DNA from: JACCXG01 sp963717745
GTDB taxonomy: Bacteria > Acidobacteriota > Vicinamibacteria > Vicinamibacterales > 2-12-FULL-66-21
Direction of reading: 5' to 3'
Assembly: GCA_963717745.1 (NCBI GenBank)
Contig: CAVQXJ010000013.1
Location: forward strand, 930,001-994,000
Length of the DNA stretch: 64,000 nucleotides
Each line of letters starts with the position of its first letter. Position 1 is the first letter of the stretch. The notes beneath the pieces were generated by a model, which was given only the letters and a program-made list of their open reading frames with translations, did not search any database and was not told the origin of the DNA. The translations under genes and the position numbers were made by a program. This document shows positions 56,423 through 64,000 of the stretch, piece by piece.

Positions 56423-57229
56423 TCAATGCGCCATGGTGTAGAGCAGGACGTTGATCCCCACCGCGTACGAGTCCACCGAGAACTGCCGGAAGTAGCGGGG
56501 GTCGACCCCTTCGCGCTCCCAGCCGTCCGCGATGTCCGTGTTGTGCGTGGACAGCACCATCAGACGGCCGTGCTCGTCGGCGATGCCGCGCACGTGCACC
56601 TCGGCGCTGTCGGCGCCCCGCTCCGAGGTGTCGCCGCCGCTGCGCAGCCAGTAGTTGATGGCCGGAATCTGCGGCACCTTCGGCAGGTCGAAGTGAGTCC
56701 GGTACATGGGATGGGTGGGAGGCACATCGACAAAGCGGTACTGAGGGTCGGGCAGGACTTTGCGCATCTCCTGCTCGAAGTTCTGCAAGGCGAACGCGCC
56801 CCAGGAGTCGTCGGCCCAGATGAAGCCGCCCTTCAGCAGGTAGGCGCGCAGCTGTGCCGCGTCTTCGTCGCTGACCCAGAACGACTCCGCCTGCCACAGC
56901 ATCACGAACGGGCACTGGAACAGCGCCGGGTCGGTCGGCCGGACAATCAGCGGCCGGACTTCGCCGCCGGCGCTCCTGCCGACCGCGGTCTTGGTCAGTT
57001 CCGAGAACCGCGTGCTGAAATTGACGTCCGCGTCGGGATAGTCGGTGGTCCAGCCGCCGCCGCTGTACGCCAGCCGGCAGAAGTGCCACGCGCCGTCGAA
57101 GCTGTCGCTGGTCGCGAGGGCCGCCTCCGGGATGCGCTGCCGGCCGCGGCCGAACTGACCGTAGGCGGTCGCGGCGGCCAGCATGGCTGCGACCAGCACG
57201 AACAGCAGTTTGGTTCGAAGGTCGGTCAC
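56423..57229 (-). CDS. DUF4159 domain protein, secreted
   Basis: 268 residues if the GTG near 57229 is used, which places a signal peptide (KLLFVLVAAMLAAATAYGQ) at the N-terminus. Longer upstream starts would bury that signal, so they are rejected. The DUF4159 core is WHFCRLAYSGGGWTTDYPDADVNFSTRFSELT, followed by QLRAYLLKGGFIWADDSWG and a glutamine-amidotransferase-like fold, RFVDVPPTHPMYRTHFDL. The ending RQFSVDSYAVGINVLLYTM is a DUF4159 constant. The family often sits near MoxR/BatA genes; here it heads the ADOP-lipoprotein-CWC unit. Function is unknown. Confidence 0.85.
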   Translation of the reverse strand: MTDLRTKLLFVLVAAMLAAATAYGQFGRGRQRIPEAALATSDSFDGAWHFCRLAYSGGGWTTDYPDADVNFSTRFSELTKTAVGRSAGGEVRPLIVRPTDPALFQCPFVMLWQAESFWVSDEDAAQLRAYLLKGGFIWADDSWGAFALQNFEQEMRKVLPDPQYRFVDVPPTHPMYRTHFDLPKVPQIPAINYWLRSGGDTSERGADSAEVHVRGIADEHGRLMVLSTHNTDIADGWEREGVDPRYFRQFSVDSYAVGINVLLYTMAH

Positions 57230-57380
57230 GCGGCGAGTCCCGGTGTCAGTGAGCCTCAGCGAGCAGCGAACGGCTGCCGAATGTTCTGTGAGGACTCTAA
57301 ATGACCTGCGTAGCGGACGCAACCGCGGAAGCCACGGATTCACTCAGGCGGATTCGACGGGAGGCTTTCTGCCTTTCCAC

Positions 57381-57423
57381 CTTCGCCAAGGCTACGGTGG
57401 ACCCGCCGTAGCTTTAGCGGAGG
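57381..57423. repeat. Intergenic hairpin repeat (CTTCGCCAAGGCTACGG word)
   Basis: ACCTTCGCCAAGGCTACGGT and CCGCCGTAGCTTTAGCGGAG are inexact inverses only a few bases apart and can form a stem of about 20 bp. From memory, this word pair is a dispersed repeat in many soil bacterial genomes and metagenomes. It lies in the 228-bp gap between the TonB receptor stop and the DUF4159 start. It belongs to a different class from elements A to I. Confidence 0.55.
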
Positions 57424-57457
57424 CTGGGCAGGCGGAAGGATCAGCGGAGACCGGTCA

Positions 57458-59431
57458 CTAGAAGCGGAGGCGGGCGCGCAGCAGCGCGGTCGCGCCGTCC
57501 TGCGGAATCGCGTGCTGCAGGTGCTCTTCCGCCCCCGGATCGGAGTAGGCGCTGCTGGTGGCGTTGTAGACGCTGGCGCTCAGCTCGAGCCGGCGGTTGA
57601 CCGGCATCGTTACGGTCAGATTCGGGATCAGCACCGGCCCCAGGCGGTCGCCAGACAGCACGTCGCGCGACCCGAGGTACTGCAGCCCGGCCGCGACCTC
57701 CAGCGACGACACCGAGAAATCCACCTGGAATTTCGAGAGATGGGACGGCGAGTTCGAGACCCGGTTGTCGCCGGTGTCGCGGGTGTACACGTAGCTGTGG
57801 TTCCACGAGCCACTGATCCCGCGGCCTTTCGCCTCGACTTCGAATTCCAGGCCCCGCCCTGAGATGCCGGCGGTGTTGGCGAAATGGATCTCACCGGCGA
57901 TCGGCTCGGTCCGCTGCTCAATCACGTCGTCGATCTGGTAGTGGAAGCCGGTGACGGAGGTGCGGAGCCAGGACGACAGGTACTCCTCCCACACCAGCTC
58001 CGACGATTGAATGCTCTCGGGACGCAGCGTCCGTCCTGCCTCCCGCATCAGCGTGTAGTACTCGCGCTCGTAGTTGTTCGGCGCGCGGAACGCCCGGCCG
58101 TGAAGAAACTTGACGGTGGTGCGCTGGGTCGGCATGACGACGACGCCGAGCCGCGGCGTGGTCCGATTGCCGAAATCCTCCGACTGATCGAAGCGCACGC
58201 CGCCGTTGACAATCAGCCAGCGCGTCGGCCTGAACTCGTCCTGTGCATAAACTGCCCAGGTCGTGGCCGGGTTGTGCACATCCAATATCGTCGCCGCGCC
58301 GTCGCTGGCCACGAGGTCGTTCTTGAGGTGACCGAGAATCTCGGTGCCGGTCGACACGAGATGCGCCTTCCCGAACTTGCGGCGGACTCCAATCTCGCCG
58401 GACAGGGTGCGAGTCGTGCTGCGGTCGCGCGTCAACGTGGTCGCGCCATCTCCATAGTCGTACGGGTAGACGCCGGCATAGTAGTACTCGTCGAACGACG
58501 CGCGGGTGTTCGCCGTCCACCCCGCGCCGAGCCGGCGTTCGTATTCGGCCCGGAGGTAGTAGCGGTTGTCGACGGTGACGAGCTGGTCGTTGCCGACGAT
58601 GGTGCCGAACGCGGCGGTCGGCACGTGTTTTCGCCGGCCGGCCAGGCCGCCGCTCACCGAGAGGGCGCCCGTCCGGAACGATCCGAAGAACGTGCGTGAC
58701 CGGTCGCCGTCCAGGTCGAACACTTCTCCGGTGGTGTCCGGGGTCGCGAGCTCGGGGTAGGAGAGTCGACGGGCTCCTGCGGTGTGGAACACCGAGCCCG
58801 CCACCAGCATTTCGGACCCGCTCCGAAACAGCCGACCGTAGCTGCCCGTGCCGTTGAAGGACTCCTGCGAGCCGCCGGCCGCGGACAGCCGCAATCCGGA
58901 GTGCTGGCCACCGGTGCGGGTCACGACGTTGATCACCGCGAACAACGCGTTCGTGCCATAGAGCGACGACGCGGGGCCGCGGATGACTTCGACCCGATCG
59001 ATGATGCTGACGTCGAGCGGGAAGTCCGTGCCGATCGGCGCCATGTCGTAGAGCGCGTCGTTGAGGCGATGACCGTTCAGGAGCAGCAGCACGCGGGTGT
59101 TGTAGTCGCCAGGCCGGGAGAAGCCGCGGACCCCCGCGTAGACATAGTTCCGGTCGTAGGTGGTGTAGAGGCCGCGCACCGAGCGCAGCACGTCGGCGAG
59201 CGTGCGATGGCCGTGCCGCCGGATGTCTTCCGCCGTGACAATCGTGATCGACGCCGGCGCCTCGCGGACCGACTGCGGAAATTTCGAGGCCGTGGTGACG
59301 ACCTGAACGGACAACAGATCCTCGAGCGACATCGACGCCGCTTCGGAGCTGTTCACCGATTGTGCCGCGGCCGGTCCGGCGACGAGGCAGAGCAGTGCCG
59401 CGGTTATCCCGGACCGAATTTGTCTCACCAT
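57458..59431 (-). CDS. TonB-dependent receptor (plug and barrel)
   Basis: 657 residues from ATG 59431, with a signal peptide (ITAALLCLVAGPAAAQ). The plug is SLEDLLSVQVVTTASKFPQSVREAPASITIVTAEDI, then RTLADVLRSVRGLYTTYDRNYVYAGVRGFSRPGDYNTR and IDRVEVIRGPASSLYGTNALFAVINVVT. The barrel ends ALLRARLRF. This vitamin B12/siderophore-like type with a short N-terminal region differs from the Oar-like transporter at 12409. It closes a minus-strand operon of a YfiR-like protein, a hybrid kinase and two response regulators. The ligand is unknown; in other bacteria such clusters may sense an extracellular compound. Confidence 0.92.
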   Translation of the reverse strand: MVRQIRSGITAALLCLVAGPAAAQSVNSSEAASMSLEDLLSVQVVTTASKFPQSVREAPASITIVTAEDIRRHGHRTLADVLRSVRGLYTTYDRNYVYAGVRGFSRPGDYNTRVLLLLNGHRLNDALYDMAPIGTDFPLDVSIIDRVEVIRGPASSLYGTNALFAVINVVTRTGGQHSGLRLSAAGGSQESFNGTGSYGRLFRSGSEMLVAGSVFHTAGARRLSYPELATPDTTGEVFDLDGDRSRTFFGSFRTGALSVSGGLAGRRKHVPTAAFGTIVGNDQLVTVDNRYYLRAEYERRLGAGWTANTRASFDEYYYAGVYPYDYGDGATTLTRDRSTTRTLSGEIGVRRKFGKAHLVSTGTEILGHLKNDLVASDGAATILDVHNPATTWAVYAQDEFRPTRWLIVNGGVRFDQSEDFGNRTTPRLGVVVMPTQRTTVKFLHGRAFRAPNNYEREYYTLMREAGRTLRPESIQSSELVWEEYLSSWLRTSVTGFHYQIDDVIEQRTEPIAGEIHFANTAGISGRGLEFEVEAKGRGISGSWNHSYVYTRDTGDNRVSNSPSHLSKFQVDFSVSSLEVAAGLQYLGSRDVLSGDRLGPVLIPNLTVTMPVNRRLELSASVYNATSSAYSDPGAEEHLQHAIPQDGATALLRARLRF

Positions 59432-59511
59432 GAAGCTCAGACTCGAGGCAGCAAGATGTGCGCCGGGGCGCACGGGCGCGGGAGCGGTTTTGCGGGGGTT
59501 GTTGCGGCTTC

Positions 59512-59982
59512 TCAGCTCGCGGGTGTGCGCGGTGTGCCGGGCGAGTGTGCGGTTTCGTCCGGCGCGTGCGCTGGGGGCACAGTCTCGGTCGAGCCCCGAT
59601 GGTCATTCACGATTCGCCCGACTTCGGCGATGAGCTCCTGGCGCGAAAACGGCTTCTGCAGGACCGAGATCTCCGCTGCGAGCTCGGACGGAACGGTCGA
59701 TACGCACCCCGAGATGCACAACACTTTGAGGTCGGGCTTCGACGCGCGCAGCGTCCTGATCAGTTCCGGCCCGGTCATCTGCGGCATGCGGACGTCGGTG
59801 ATGAGGAGGTTCACCGCGTCTGGATGCTCCGCGAAGCGGTCGATCGCTTCCTGGCCGGTGGCGGCCTCCAGCACCTGATAGCCGTTGCGGCGAAGCGTCG
59901 TTCCGAGGAGGCGACGGATCGGGGCCTCGTCTTCCACCAGGATGATGGTCGTGAGCGGGTGCTCTGGAGGTTGCTCGGGCAT
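59512..59982 (-). CDS. Single-domain response regulator (REC)
   Basis: 156 residues. The receiver domain occupies about residues 10-130: acidic pair in ILVEDEAPIRRLL, phosphorylated aspartate in LLITDVRMPQMTG, and the conserved lysine in VLQKPFSRQEL. The C-terminal tail (STETVPPAHAPDETAHS) is disordered and no output domain follows. It probably acts as a phosphate relay or adaptor, for example downstream of the HPt domain of the hybrid kinase in the same operon. Confidence 0.93.
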   Translation of the reverse strand: MPEQPPEHPLTTIILVEDEAPIRRLLGTTLRRNGYQVLEAATGQEAIDRFAEHPDAVNLLITDVRMPQMTGPELIRTLRASKPDLKVLCISGCVSTVPSELAAEISVLQKPFSRQELIAEVGRIVNDHRGSTETVPPAHAPDETAHSPGTPRTPAS

Positions 59983-60017
59983 GGCCTTGGTTTCTGATGT
60001 CGCGCGCCGGATCGCCG

Positions 60018-60620
60018 CTACTTCGTCTCGTTGAAGCTGGCGAGCACTTTGTCGTAGCAGCCGGGACAGACACCGTGGCTGAACTGCGCGTCGGAGTGGT
60101 CCGAGATGTAGCCCTCGAGCTGCTGCCAGTAGTCCTGATCCGAACGGATTTTCTTGCAGTACGAACAGATCGGCAGCAGGCCTTTCAATTGTTTGACGTT
60201 GGCGATCGTCTCCTCGAGCGCCGCAATCTTCGTGCTCAACTGCTGCTGCAGCGAAACGGTCCTGACGCCGATGTTCACGCGGGCGCGGAGCTCGTGGATG
60301 TCGAAGGGCTTGACCAGATAGTCGTCGGCGCCGGCTTCCAGCCCGGTCACGCGGTCGGGACTGCTGTCGCGGCCGGTCAGCAGGATCACATAAGTGTGGG
60401 TTTTGCTCTCACGGCTACGGAGCCGCCGGCAGAGTTCGAGCCCGTCGATCTCCGGCATCATCCAGTCGAGAATGGCGAGTAGGGGCGGATCGGGTTCGCA
60501 CAGCCTGTCCCATGCCGCCTTGCCGTCGTAGGCCACGATCGGTTCGAGGTTCCAGCGGCGCACCGAGCCCGCCACCAGCGCGGCGGTCACGGGATCGTCG
60601 TCCGCAATCAGCGCGCGCAT
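60018..60620 (-). CDS. Response regulator with C-terminal Cys4 zinc-ribbon-like motif
   Basis: 200 residues. The receiver (about 1-125) has ADDDPVTAALV, the phospho-acceptor in LAILDWMMPEIDGLEL and DDYLVKPFDIHELRAR. After a coiled helix (LSTKIAALEETIANVKQLKG), the C-terminus is a CxxC pair in PICSYCKKIRSDQDYWQQLE and a second CxxC pair in FSHGVCPGCYDKVL. I know this tail from signalling proteins of several phyla; a zinc-binding output or dimerisation module is likely. The start overlaps the hybrid kinase stop by 13 bp. Confidence 0.92.
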   Translation of the reverse strand: MRALIADDDPVTAALVAGSVRRWNLEPIVAYDGKAAWDRLCEPDPPLLAILDWMMPEIDGLELCRRLRSRESKTHTYVILLTGRDSSPDRVTGLEAGADDYLVKPFDIHELRARVNIGVRTVSLQQQLSTKIAALEETIANVKQLKGLLPICSYCKKIRSDQDYWQQLEGYISDHSDAQFSHGVCPGCYDKVLASFNETK

Positions 60621-63359
60621 GGGGTCCCCGCTGCGCTGTCGGGAGCGTTGCGCAGCCCCCGCAGCGTGTCCATCAGCGCGGCCGCCTCCCGCGAGAGGTG
60701 GCGGAAGGCCGCCGGGGCCGCGTCGGTCCTCCGCTCCGCACCGAGCCGTTCGAGCATCTGACTGGCTTCGAACACCGACGCTGCGGCGATCGTCCCGGCC
60801 GCCCCCTTGAGGGCGTGCGCGGCAGTCCGCAGCCGCTCCGCATCGCCGGCGTCGACCGCGGCTTTGATGTCCGCCAGCCGCTTGGGACAGTCGCTCAGGA
60901 ACAAGTCGATGACCTCCGCGAGCAACTCGGTATCGCCGCCGAGGCGCTCCATCAGCTCGTTGCGATTGAGGGCCACCGGCTTGGTCGACGCACCGGCGGA
61001 TCCGTGCTCGACGACCTCGAACAGCAGTGACTGATGGAAGGGCTTGGTCATGTACCCGTCCATGCCGGACGCGATGCATCGATCGCGGTCGCCGGTCATC
61101 GCGTGCGCGGTCATCGCGACGATGCGCGTATAACTGCCGTCGACCGCTTCTCGCTTGCGGATCTCAGTGGTGCATTCCAGCCCGCCCATCTCGGGCATCT
61201 GGATGTCCATCAGGATCAGGTCGAACTTCTCGCGGGCGGAGAGCTCGAGCGCTTCCACGCCGTTGTTGGCGACGGTCACCTGATGGCCGCGGCGGGTGAG
61301 CAGGCCGACGGCCACCCGCTGATTGACCACGTTGTCCTCCGCGAGCAGCACCTTGGACGTCTGGATCGTCGGGACTGCCGCGTCGAGGATTTCGCTGGCC
61401 GGCTCGTCGCCTCTCCGATCACGCTCGAGCAGCCGGCAGATCTGGCTGAGGAGATCGGCCTGTCTGATGGGCTTGGTCAGATACGCCGAGATGCCCAGCT
61501 CGCGGCACCGCGCGGCGTCGCCGTACTGACCCGACGAGGTCAGCATCATGATGGTCGATCCGGCGAGCTCGGAGCCGCGCCGCGATCCCTTCCGCGACGC
61601 CGAACCCGTCGATGCCGGGCATGTTCGCGTCGAGCAGCACCAGGACGAAGGGTTTGCCGACCTGCTGCGCTTTGAGCAGCGCGTCGAGGGCTTCGGCGCC
61701 GCCGGCGACGGTCGTCGCCTTCATCTGCCAGCGGGTCAACTGCTCCTGCAGGATGCGGCGGTTGACCGGATTGTCATCGACCACCAGCACCGGGAGGTCG
61801 GTGAGCGGCGGCTCGCGGTGCAGGAGGTTGCTCCAGGTCCCGACTTCGAGCGGGACGGTGAAATGGAACGTCGTGCCGACCCCGACCTCGCTCTCGAGCC
61901 ACAGCCGGCCGCCCATCATCTCCACGAGATTGGCCGAGATGGTGAGCCCCAGCCCGGTGCCGCCGAAGCGGCGGGTGGTCGAGCCGTCGGCCTGGCTGAA
62001 GGCGGCGAAGATGGTGTCGTGCTTCTCCTTGGGGATGCCGATGCCGGTATCGTTGATGCTGAAGTGGAGATGGCTGACGGTGCCTTCCCGCCGTTCCTCG
62101 AACAGTTCGACCAGGATGTGTCCCCGCTCCGTGAACTTGAGCGAGTTCCCGACCAGGTTCGCCACGACCTGCTGCAACCGGATCGGGTCGCCGATCACGG
62201 CGCTGGGCACGTCCGGCGCGATATTGACGATCAGCTCGAGCGCCTTCTGGTCGGCCCGCACCGCGAACGGCTTGATCATGTCGTTGACCATGTCGACCAG
62301 GGGAAACGACACCGACTCGAACTCGAGCTTGCGGGATTCGATCTTCGAGAAGTCGAGGATGTCGTTGAGGATGCCGAGAAGTGACTCGGCCGACTGCTTC
62401 ACCGTTTCGAGGTGGTCGCGGGTCTCGTCATCCAGCTGGTTGCCGAGCGCCAGCTCGGTCATCCCGATGATGCCGTTCATCGGGGTGCGAATCTCGTGGC
62501 TCATGTTGGCGAGGAACTCGCTCTTCGCGCGGCTGGCCTCCATCGCCTTGTCGCGCGCCGCGATCAGGTCGACGGTGCGGGCCTGCACGGTGGTCTCCAG
62601 CTGTTCCTGATTGCGGAGCAGCGTCAGGTCGCGCTGCTGGATCTCGTCGAGCATCCGGTTGAAGTCGGCGACCAGCTCGCCGATCTCGTCGCTGCCGGTC
62701 TGCTCCGCGCGCACGTCGTACCGGCCCTCCCGCGTGACCACCCGCGTGATGTCGGTCAGCCGCAGCAGCGGCTCCGAGATGGTGCGCTGCAGCCCGTAGG
62801 CGATCACCGCCGAGAGCACGAACGCACTGGCGAACACCGCGGCGAAGATCCACGCGAGGCCGATCGCCCGTTCCCAGACTTCCCCTTGATCCGACTGGAT
62901 GAACACCGACCCCAGCACGTCGCGGCCGATGGCGATCGGGCGGTTGAGGAGGAGGGAGCCGTCGACCAGCACATGCCAGGGCTGGCTCGTCTGCGCCGCC
63001 AGCGCCGCCGGCACCGGCGGCGTGGCCACGCCCGGTGAATCGCGGTCATACCGTGCGAGGATCTGGCCGGTCGGCGAGCGGATTTCCGCCGACACGATGT
63101 GGGGGTCGAGCGCGACCGCGCCCAGCATCTCGCCGGCCTCCTTGGCGTCGCCGAACGCCAGCACCGCGGTGCTGTTCTTGGCGATGACGTCCGCCAGCAT
63201 GCCGGTCCCGCGAATCAACCGCTGACGCGAGGTCGAGAGGTCGTAGGCGAAGATGACGGCACACGCCAGAATCAGCGCGACGGTCGAGGTCAGCACGCCG
63301 ATCGCGGTGAGCTTCCGGACCACCGACAGGTGGGCGAACCAGGACTTAGCGAGAGGCAT
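60608..63359 (-). CDS. Hybrid sensor histidine kinase: sensor-HAMP-HisKA-HATPase-REC-REC-HPt (one frame change)
   Basis: About 917 residues after removing one surplus base near 61560. Two transmembrane helices (IGVLTSTVALILACAVIFAY and WIFAAVFASAFVLSAVIAY) flank a small periplasmic CHASE8-like sensor. HAMP (ISEPLLRLTDITRVV) is followed by HisKA with SHEIRTPMNGIIGM, an HATPase with NSLKFTERG, DTGIGIP and GGTGLGLTI, REC1 (LVVDDNPVNRRIL, VLLDANMPGIDG), REC2 (LLAEDNVVNQRVA, ILMDIQMPEMGG) and a C-terminal HPt with AHALKGAAG. This BarA-like layout gives a complete phosphorelay within one protein. Its start overlaps the YfiR-like gene by 14 bp. Signal likely periplasmic, perhaps via YfiR. Confidence 0.9.
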
Positions 63360-63929
63360 CGGGAGCGTCCTTTACGATTTTGGCCAGGCTCAGGAGCCGC
63401 GAACTGAGCCGCAGCTTCGAGCGCTGGAGTGCGTCGACATTCACGGCGAACCGCATTCTGCCGCCTTCGATGAACAGGTTGGCCACACCGCCCATCTGGG
63501 CGAAGTTGTTGAGATCGCTGACCGTCAGTATGGGCTTGTCCTTCACCCGCTCGAGCAGCTGGAGGGTCCGCCGGTCGTCGGCATCTTCGACGTACACGAG
63601 GTGGCACGCCTGCACCGGTCCCTCGATGTCGACGCTCCGGGTGGTCAGCGGATGACCATCGACGTCCCGCCCGGCGGTGGCTTCTTCGAGCGCCTTGGTC
63701 ACCCTCGGCTCTCCGGCGACGCACAGCACCAGCGCCGCGCCTGGCCGCGCGGCCTCGGTCGGCCACTCGGTGAGCTTCGCGAAGTTGACCAGGTATGCGG
63801 CCTTGAGCGCGGGCGCGGAAGCGGTCTGCGCAGCGCGCGGGGCCGGGCCCCAGCATGCCGCACGCCGTCGCGACGGCCGCGCTGATCCAGCGCCGCCGCT
63901 GACGGCCCGACCCGCGCCCGATCGATCAT
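63346..63929 (-). CDS. YfiR-family (DUF4154) periplasmic protein
   Basis: About 190 residues. The core is ALKAAYLVNFAKLTEWPT, LCVAGEPRVTKALEEA, CHLVYVEDADDRRTLQLLERV, PILTVSDLNNFAQMGGVANLF and MRFAVNVDALQRSKLRLSSRLLSLAKIV, the full DUF4154 pattern. A signal-like segment (RRRWISAAVATACGMLGPGPARA) lies in a different frame near 63850-63900, so the exact start is uncertain; ATG 63929 is the best candidate. YfiR of Pseudomonas represses the cyclase YfiN in the periplasm. Here it overlaps a CHASE8-like hybrid kinase by 14 bp, so that kinase is the probable partner. The remaining bases to 64000 may be the upstream gene or a longer leader. Confidence 0.82.
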
Positions 63930-64000
63930 GGGTTGCACCACGACGCTCAAAAGCGCCAGCCGACGCGGTCTCATGCCGCCGCCACGACTTTCAGCCGCCG

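Overview
The window is roughly two-thirds G+C and reads as a chromosomal piece of an acidobacterium, most likely of the Vicinamibacteria type. This rests on the family mix: two VWFA-related acidobacterial secreted proteins, four ADOP-type (MacB/FtsX-like) orphan permeases, two of them with a PadR regulator, an Oar-like TonB-dependent transporter, a DUF1592/DUF1552 pair and a PVC-type dehydrogenase with an azurin-like tail. I see no phage, IS element, CRISPR array, rRNA or tRNA. Taxonomy is inferred from families; no search was run.

Layout. 1-4 kb: 3' end of a VWFA-type gene and a secreted glucose/sorbosone dehydrogenase with PA14 and other carbohydrate-associated modules. 4-11 kb (minus): SDR, GH88 unsaturated glucuronyl hydrolase, a large dehydrogenase/HEAT/discoidin/azurin protein and an SGNH hydrolase, plausibly for polysaccharide breakdown. 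11-12 kb: Ser/Thr kinase joined to a BRCT domain. 12-19 kb (plus): Oar-like transporter, then Gfo/Idh/MocA, PIG-L and NagB-like genes for an amino sugar or cyclitol. 19-24 kb (minus): one ABC ATPase with two paralogous permeases, and a lipoprotein. 24-31 kb: PadR/ADOP pair, RRM protein, CutC and a second ADOP. 31-36 kb: DUF1592 cytochrome-like protein and DUF1552 protein. 36-39 kb: a c-di-GMP enzyme with two HD-GYP domains, a membrane domain, GAF and GGDEF. 39-47 kb: a DUF2723 (PMT-like) protein, an NHL-LytM fusion and a GT2-GT-C glycosyltransferase. 47-57 kb (minus): two more ADOPs, PadR, an O-methyltransferase, a VWFA protein, a Cys-rich protein, a lipoprotein and DUF4159. 57-64 kb (minus): a compact signalling operon of YfiR-like protein, hybrid kinase, two response regulators and a TonB receptor.

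Two properties cut across the window. First, many intergenic gaps hold a paired repeat: two inverted arms built from a degenerate 7-8 bp word, with a unique spacer of about 30-140 bp. The word differs from locus to locus, though some words recur. Arms often touch or contain the stop codons of flanking genes. This is the main candidate for an undescribed element class. Second, many otherwise well-conserved genes change frame once. Where I could reconstruct the join, the best explanation is usually one extra base, often in a short homopolymer. I therefore treat most of these as intact genes with sequence errors and give full spans. The genes at 1034-3888, 24419-27077 and 28878-31319 have so many shifts that real decay cannot be excluded.
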